A stretch of 11,487 bases of DNA from Phycisphaerae bacterium (GTDB lineage: Bacteria > Planctomycetota > Phycisphaerae > UBA1845): NCBI GenBank assembly GCA_021604825.1, contig BQJS01000158.1, positions 1 to 11,487 of the forward strand, given 5' to 3'. Positions 7,495-11,487 of the stretch are shown piece after piece. The position numbers were made by a program, and so were the translations under genes. Below the pieces are notes generated by a model. The model saw nothing but the letters and a program-made list of their open reading frames with translations. It did not search any database and was not told where the DNA came from. Position 1 is the first letter of the stretch. Every line of letters begins with the position of its first letter.

Positions 7495-7582
7495 TGTAGA
7501 TGGGGATGAAAGCCCGTTGCTCCCGGGTTAGTCTTCGAGCGTTGTTTTTGGACTAGCCCACCTAACATAAGGAGCAACAGGC
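7495..7582 (+). other. Probable IS110-type left-end non-coding region, candidate bridge-RNA remnant
   Basis: The roughly 90 nt between the end of the polyferredoxin gene and the transposase fragment can fold. A six-pair stem (7511-7516 with 7524-7529, one G-U pair) presents the loop TTGCTCC. That loop is complementary to GGAGCAA at 7571-7577, which overlaps the transposase ribosome binding site. IS110-group elements such as IS621 are known to encode a bridge RNA in the left-end leader before the transposase. Position and structure fit that idea, but the element boundary cannot be set from one copy. Confidence 0.45.
7569..7574 (+). promoter_or_regulatory. Ribosome binding site of the IS110 transposase remnant
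   Basis: AAGGAG sits 8 nt upstream of the ATG at 7583. Its GGAG is part of an 8-nt sequence (7571-7578) perfectly complementary to 7516-7523, so pairing within the leader would hide it. Confidence 0.6.
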
Positions 7583-7867
7583 ATGAAGGATTGCACTCTC
7601 TATGTCGGATTGGACTACCATCAATCTTCGGTTCAGGTGTGTGCGATGGATGCTTCGGGCAACCAGGTGCTGAATCGGTCGTGTGAGAACAACTGGGCTG
7701 CGATCGCGGACGCGGCGGAGGCCCATGGTCGGGTTCGGCGTGCGGCGATCGAGTCCTGTGCCGGCGCGGCGGACCTGGAACGGGTCGGATACCTGCCGAA
7801 GGTCTGGCTTGCACCGCACGACGTTCGTGAACTTCGTCGGGTGGTTCGTTTCCGTCAGAACACTTGA
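7583..7867 (+). pseudogene. IS110-family transposase, internally deleted and truncated
   Basis: The frame encodes 94 residues, against about 300-400 for an intact IS110-family enzyme. The start 'LYVGLDYHQSSVQVCAMD' and later 'RRAAIESCAGAADL' match the N-terminal RuvC-like (DEDD) domain and supply its first aspartate and glutamate. The text then jumps directly to 'RVGYLPKVWLAPHDVRELRRVVRFRQ', which in complete enzymes comes several tens of residues later. The segment with the remaining catalytic aspartates is therefore missing. The frame stops soon after, and the C-terminal serine-containing Transposase_20 domain is absent. Complete family members read A-D-L or L-A-D-L at both deletion edges, so a short direct repeat may have caused the loss (inference). 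It cannot be active on its own. It lies just after the polyferredoxin gene and just before a nested inverted repeat. Confidence 0.85.
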
Positions 7868-7887
7868 CACGCAACGGACTTTCATAG

Positions 7888-7948
7888 AGGGTGCGGCTTG
7901 CCGCACGTTCTATCCGTAATGATTAACAGGTGCGGCAAGCCGCACCCT
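7888..7948. repeat. Nested inverted repeat (REPIN-like) beside the IS110 remnant
   Basis: Two perfect 19-nt inverted arms, 7888-7906 and 7930-7948, flank a 23-nt spacer. Each arm contains its own 7-bp hairpin (GTGCGGC / GCCGCAC) with a 2-nt loop. The architecture is the same as at 1042-1114, although the core sequence differs. It begins 20 nt after the stop of the transposase remnant and ends 38 nt before the YciI-type lipoprotein start. It could form a strong hairpin in the RNA, but no T-tract follows. Confidence 0.8.
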
Positions 7949-7975
7949 ACGATCTCGAATTAACCCCATCGAATT

Positions 7976-7980
7976 GGAGG
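7976..7980 (+). promoter_or_regulatory. Ribosome binding site pointing to a TTG start
   Basis: GGAGG is placed 6 nt before the TTG at 7987 but 15 nt before the next in-frame ATG at 7996. The spacing favours TTG initiation for the YciI-domain lipoprotein. The earlier GTG at 7930 lies inside the inverted repeat and is unlikely to be used. Confidence 0.65.
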
Positions 7981-7986
7981 GCCACC

Positions 7987-8406
7987 TTGAACAAAATGAA
8001 TCGAATCGCACTACTTGGCGTCGCGTTGACACTCGCATTTGGCGGATGCGTTCAGAAGCAAGACAGCACCGATACACAAGCCGCCCCGCCACCAGACCCG
8101 CATTACATCTACTTCATCCATCCGGTCCGCGAAGGATTCATCACCGAACCCACGCCCGACGAAGCCAGAAAAGTCGGAGCCCACTTCGCATATCTCAAGA
8201 AACTAACTACAGAAGGCACAGTCCTGCTCGCCGGCCCATCCACCGACCCGCCATACACCGGCATCATCATCTTCAAAGCAGAAAACCGCGAAGCGGCTGA
8301 AGCCATCATGAAAGGCGACCCAGCCGTCCGCGCCGGCGTATTCCGGGCGAGGCTCTCGCCAATGACGCTGTCGTTGGTCGGGCAATTCACACCAACCGAA
8401 CATTAG
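7987..8406 (+). CDS. YciI-domain (YCII-related) lipoprotein
   Basis: A 139-residue protein from the TTG start. A short basic N-terminus and hydrophobic stretch end in 'LAFGGC', with the probable lipidated cysteine at 21, so it is predicted to be a membrane-anchored lipoprotein. A 17-residue polar, proline-rich spacer precedes a YCII-related ferredoxin-like domain (about 39-135). H66 in 'GAHFAYLKKL', the 'G-x4-AGP' segment (77-84: glycine, then Ala-Gly-Pro) and D111-P112 in 'KGDPAVRAGVF' match positions usually conserved in the family. YciI-type domains are small, dimeric, and mostly cytoplasmic with poorly known activity; an exported version is less usual. The gene stands alone between the IS110 remnant and the convergent SRPBCC gene. 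An ATG start at 7996 would remove three residues and leave the call unchanged. Confidence 0.87.
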   Translation: MNKMNRIALLGVALTLAFGGCVQKQDSTDTQAAPPPDPHYIYFIHPVREGFITEPTPDEARKVGAHFAYLKKLTTEGTVLLAGPSTDPPYTGIIIFKAENREAAEAIMKGDPAVRAGVFRARLSPMTLSLVGQFTPTEH

Positions 8407-8446
8407 AATGCCTTATGTCCAATCAAAGCAATGCGCCATCGCCGTC

Positions 8447-8466
8447 ATTCCCGCGCACGCGGGAAT
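8447..8466. repeat. dRS3-like palindrome (ATTCCC ... GGGAAT)
   Basis: A perfect 9-bp stem (8447-8455 with 8458-8466) with a 2-nt loop. Its sequence resembles the ATTCCC-N8-GGGAAT repeats known from Neisseria (dRS3) and seen dispersed in many other genomes, including the typical flanking 'GTC' and 'CCAG'. It lies in the 177-nt gap between two convergent genes (8406 and 8584). Transcription could be slowed there from both sides, but there is no T-tract. The rest of the gap shows no gene. Confidence 0.65.
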
Positions 8467-8583
8467 CCAGGGGAATGCAAACTCGGTCAGAGCGAATCAA
8501 TGATCTATAGCAAGACGCAGGGATGGCAAGAAAAACGCTACGCCTTGGTTGAAACCGTCTAGTGATGCGGATTTGCCGCAAAC

Positions 8584-9216
8584 CTAATGCGTTACAAACT
8601 TAGCCCGCCTACCGTTTTCTACATAGTCGATGAGTTTCGCAAACAGCCCCTCGTTCGCAGGGACGAAGAACTCCATCAGCTTATCGTACGCCGGATCATC
8701 GCGGTATCCAACGCCGTACGAAAGAAGGCGCGTCCGCTTTTTGCCCAGCGATTCGAAGACGATGACGTTCATTAGGTTATCGGCGTCTTGCTTCATGACG
8801 TCGGGCCAACGCTCGGATAGTTCCGCTTGTAAGGTCAATACCTTTTCGGGCACGTAGTTGATGATGTGCAGCGTGTTGGTTCCGGCGTCGCCGATCTTTG
8901 CGGTCGGCGTGTAATGCGTTCGGATGGTCCCGCCAGCGCGCAGGTCAATCTTGGCCGCTGGTGATGCCCATGCCGTCCAACCGTCGTCGGTCGTGTACGC
9001 CTTCCAGACCTTGGCGACGCTCGCATCGATCAGCACTTCTTGGATCACGATTCGCTCACCGGCGTCGGTCTTGACCACGCGCGATGAGACTTTCTTGGAT
9101 TGATCGGTTCCGTTTTTTTCGTTCGCATCGGCTGGACTGGACCACCCGAACGTCATCACGCCGGCGATGGCAATCGACGTGATCGAGGTCAATAGAATCC
9201 TGTCGGCTTTCTTCAT
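8584..9216 (-). CDS. Exported SRPBCC (AHSA1-like) domain protein
   Basis: A 210-residue protein with a Sec-type signal peptide: basic M-K-K-A-D-R, a hydrophobic core to about residue 24, and an A-D-A site with probable cleavage after 31. The mature part (about 48-205) has the START-like SRPBCC pattern: 'VIQEVLIDASVAKVWKAYTTDDGWTAW' at the N-terminal strand and helix, a central 'DLRAGGTIRTHY', and a long C-terminal helix beginning near 'PANEGLFAKLIDYVENG'. SRPBCC folds enclose a hydrophobic ligand cavity, and AHSA1-type members are usually cytoplasmic. The ligand here cannot be told from the sequence. AAGGAA lies about 7 nt before the ATG. The gene is 101 nt downstream of the flavin-polyferredoxin gene on the same strand and may share its transcript. 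I see no strong terminator between them. Confidence 0.87.
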   Translation of the reverse strand: MKKADRILLTSITSIAIAGVMTFGWSSPADANEKNGTDQSKKVSSRVVKTDAGERIVIQEVLIDASVAKVWKAYTTDDGWTAWASPAAKIDLRAGGTIRTHYTPTAKIGDAGTNTLHIINYVPEKVLTLQAELSERWPDVMKQDADNLMNVIVFESLGKKRTRLLSYGVGYRDDPAYDKLMEFFVPANEGLFAKLIDYVENGRRAKFVTH

Positions 9217-9317
9217 CTTGTGCTTCCTTTAAACTAGCGCCGAGGCGCGTTCGACTCGCGATCGCCTACAACCCGACAACCTTGGCGATGGAGTGTTTGG
9301 TACAAACGGCTTATGGT

Positions 9318-11487
9318 TCATGTGATCGATCGGCCTCCGCCAAGCACCGGCAGGCTGACCATCGTTCGGCCTTCCTGCATTTGTACTGGTGAGGCGGCTA
9401 GGGTGTCGAACACTGGGTTGTCGGATGAGTCTAGTCTTCCGAAATTGAGCACACCAGTCGGGCAACTTTGCACGCAGGCTGAGCAGCGGACGCATTCGGG
9501 GTCGCGCATGCCGAGGCCTTTGTTGGCGAAGTTCATGATGTCGATGCCTTGGTGACATACCGACGTGCATACGTTGCAGGAGATGCACTTCTTTTTGTCC
9601 GCGAAAATCCTGAAACGCGTGAAGCGGGTGTAGATGTGCATCAGCGCGGCGAGCGGGCAGGCGAAGCGACACCACACGCGACCACTTAACCAGAAGTAGC
9701 AACCGACACCGATCACGCCGGCGAGCATGACGTCTACGATCCAGGTGTAATTAAGGTACGGAATCTTCTTGTATACGTTGGCATACAAAGAGTTCGCGAA
9801 CGAATCCGGTGCCGCCCAGCCAACAATCCGCAGCAAGAGCAACAGGAACGCGAACAGTAGCACCACCTGCCCCACCATGTTGAGGCGGTTCCATTTCGGA
9901 CCGTGCGGCATCTTGTGGCGGTGGGCGTCGCCCATGGTCTCAGCCAATGCCCCGCACGAACAGATCCACCCGCAGTAGGCCCCTTTGCCCCATCGCCGGA
10001 TGATCAGCGGAATCAGCACAAATGTTTGCAAGAATCCGATGATAAGCCAACCCCACATCGGCTTGTCGGTGAACACGTTGGCGACGAACAGCGGCCAAGC
10101 GAGAATGAAACCGTATGCTCGCCAGTATCCGCGCTCGATGCCCGAGTCGTCATAACGTTCAAAGAATTGATCCGCGACCGTTGCTCCGGCTGTTCCTTCA
10201 GCAAACCAACCGTTGCGACCCGCCCATGGAAGTACAATCTCCGGCAGGATGAATAGCGGTATGATTTGAACGCAAATTAGAGTCCAGGTTTGGAGTTTGA
10301 CGTAAGGCGTTTTGCGCCTTCGCATTCGACGGATGCCGAAGATGAATACGCACAAACAGTACGCGAGCGAATAGTAGAAACCGGCTGACCCCATCGACTT
10401 GCGGAGTGTGTAGAGCAAATTCGCCGGTCGTCTGGACGCATCAGCCACCCAGCCGCCAATCGCATCGAACCATCCGCCGACGTTGGCTGGGAACCAACCG
10501 CGTTCTCGAAACCACGTGCCAACCGGTAGCTCGGTGAGTTCCTTCTTCCAATGATACAAGAACACGCAAAAGAGCATGAACGCGGAGAACGCAACGATGC
10601 GACCGATGGGCCACTCGCCGCGAATGGGAATGCCGCTGCGTCTGAAAAAATCCAATGGCGGTTCGCGACCGATCATCGAAAAGACAACATCGTTGGGCAG
10701 CGTACTGATTTCGCCATCTTTGCTTTTCAAATCGACATCGGTATCACGAATTTCTGCAACCTCCGTCGCAAGAGCAAGACAAACGGATCCTTCGCCAATC
10801 TTCGCACACATCTCGGGCGTGAAAGACGTCGTGACCCGTTCGCTGCTTGGATGTTCAACGCCGACTGACGCGCTCGGATCCGCCACCATTTCATGAAGTT
10901 GATCGATGTTTTCCGGTTTAGCCCGGGAGAGTTCCGCGCGACGATAACTCAACGTCACCTTTGCGCCTGCAACCGCCAGCGCGATGGCGCATTCGATGGC
11001 CGAGTCTCCACCGCCGACCACCAATGCCGCCTTGCTCGAATATTCCTGCGGATCGTGCAGGCGGTTGTAGACTTTGTCGAGCCCTTCGCCCGGTACGCCC
11101 AGCTTGCGAAAGTTGCCACTCCGACCAATCGCCACGATGACCCGAAGCGCTTTCACGTCCGCATCATCGCCGGCGACATGCAAGTGCAGCACGCCCGACT
11201 TGCGTTCGACGTATTCGACTCGGGCACGTTTGGTTTCGATACCGGCATCGTCGCGCTGGGCTTGCAATTCCTCGACGAGTGCTTCCTTGATGTCGGCATT
11301 GAATTGAACATCGCCAGCCGGCACCATTTCCGTGGGATAGGTGAAGATCGGTTTGCCTTTGGGGAAGTTGACGATCGTCGAAAAATCCTGGCTGGCCTCG
11401 AAGATCACGAAATTCAAGCCGGCTTTCTTCGCCTCGATTGCCGCTGATATGCCGGACACACCCGCACCAATGATGGCCAGATCGCAT
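9318..11487 (-). CDS. FAD/NAD(P)H oxidoreductase fused to a membrane polyferredoxin (5' end outside window)
   Basis: 722 residues are visible. The frame is open to the right edge and begins 'CDLAIIGAGVSG', the FAD-binding GxGxxG, so the true start is only a few residues away; the GTG at 11459 is inside this motif. A thioredoxin-reductase-like flavoprotein comes first (to about residue 280), with a second Rossmann motif 'VVGGGDSAIE' (about 156-165) for NAD(P)H. I see no C-x2-C redox pair, so it resembles YpdA or ferredoxin-NADP reductase types more than thioredoxin reductase. Roughly seven to eight membrane helices follow, interleaved with 'YCGWICSCGALAE' (about 504-516) and 'WCRFACPLAA' (about 605-614). 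Two [4Fe-4S] motifs, C-x2-C-x2-C-x3-C at 634-644 and 665-675, complete it. Electron flow from NAD(P)H via FAD to iron-sulfur clusters at the membrane is inferred; donor, acceptor and direction are not known. An SRPBCC gene follows on the same strand. Confidence 0.9.
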   Translation of the reverse strand, partial: CDLAIIGAGVSGISAAIEAKKAGLNFVIFEASQDFSTIVNFPKGKPIFTYPTEMVPAGDVQFNADIKEALVEELQAQRDDAGIETKRARVEYVERKSGVLHLHVAGDDADVKALRVIVAIGRSGNFRKLGVPGEGLDKVYNRLHDPQEYSSKAALVVGGGDSAIECAIALAVAGAKVTLSYRRAELSRAKPENIDQLHEMVADPSASVGVEHPSSERVTTSFTPEMCAKIGEGSVCLALATEVAEIRDTDVDLKSKDGEISTLPNDVVFSMIGREPPLDFFRRSGIPIRGEWPIGRIVAFSAFMLFCVFLYHWKKELTELPVGTWFRERGWFPANVGGWFDAIGGWVADASRRPANLLYTLRKSMGSAGFYYSLAYCLCVFIFGIRRMRRRKTPYVKLQTWTLICVQIIPLFILPEIVLPWAGRNGWFAEGTAGATVADQFFERYDDSGIERGYWRAYGFILAWPLFVANVFTDKPMWGWLIIGFLQTFVLIPLIIRRWGKGAYCGWICSCGALAETMGDAHRHKMPHGPKWNRLNMVGQVVLLFAFLLLLLRIVGWAAPDSFANSLYANVYKKIPYLNYTWIVDVMLAGVIGVGCYFWLSGRVWCRFACPLAALMHIYTRFTRFRIFADKKKCISCNVCTSVCHQGIDIMNFANKGLGMRDPECVRCSACVQSCPTGVLNFGRLDSSDNPVFDTLAASPVQMQEGRTMVSLPVLGGGRSIT

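Noticed and set aside
1042..7948. CRISPR array
   Set aside because: The palindromic repeats are single, widely separated and differ in sequence; there are no regularly spaced direct repeats or cas genes.
7930..7986. GTG start at 7930 for the YciI lipoprotein
   Set aside because: It lies within an inverted-repeat arm and would bury the signal peptide behind a polar leader.
10893..11447. Long open frame on the plus strand opposite the flavoprotein
   Set aside because: It is antisense to a clearly coding region with conserved motifs and shows no recognisable domain of its own.
11457..11459. GTG start of the flavin-polyferredoxin gene
   Set aside because: This valine is inside the FAD-binding GxGxxG motif, which continues upstream to the window edge.

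Overview
The window looks like a chromosomal accessory segment from a member of the Planctomycetota. The class cannot be fixed from the sequence. The clues are moderate GC, single genes or short pairs that switch strand repeatedly, and a short zinc ribbon of the form C-x2-C-x-Y-x-L-x-G-N-x4-C-P-E-C-G in two otherwise unrelated proteins. I associate that ribbon with planctomycetes from memory; no search was run.

Layout, left to right. (1) The 3' part of a recQ helicase gene (1-1019, +) that carries the zinc ribbon between its RQC and HRDC domains. (2) A convergent gap holding a large nested inverted repeat, then an unrecognised lipoprotein gene (1146-1790, -). (3) A bacterial SUI1/eIF1-like factor (yciH, 2035-2391, +) followed after 21 nt by a small membrane protein ending in the same zinc ribbon (2413-2928, +). 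(4) A large DUF2339-type multi-pass membrane protein with an N-terminal zinc ribbon (2943-5066, -). (5) Divergent from it, a NapH/NosR-like membrane polyferredoxin fused to a TPR array (5318-7480, +). (6) A broken IS110-family transposase with its left-end non-coding region still present (about 7495-7867), abutted by a second nested inverted repeat. (7) A YciI-domain lipoprotein (7987-8406, +) with a TTG start. (8) Convergent to it, an exported SRPBCC/AHSA1-type protein (8584-9216, -) and, upstream on the same strand, a gene running off the right edge. That gene fuses a thioredoxin-reductase-like FAD/NAD(P)H module to a multi-pass polyferredoxin module (9318-11487, -).

The strongest functional theme is membrane electron transfer. 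Two different polyferredoxin membrane proteins lie about 2 kb apart on opposite strands. One carries its own flavin/pyridine-nucleotide domain and the other a TPR platform. The first looks able to take electrons from NAD(P)H through FAD and [4Fe-4S] clusters into or across the membrane. Whether the two proteins work together is inference. Several small palindromic elements (1042-1114, 1870-1904, 7888-7948, 8447-8466) sit in the gaps and look like dispersed genomic repeats. I see no rRNA, tRNA or CRISPR array. No gene-free stretch exceeds 300 bases; the longest are 1791-2034 and 5067-5317.
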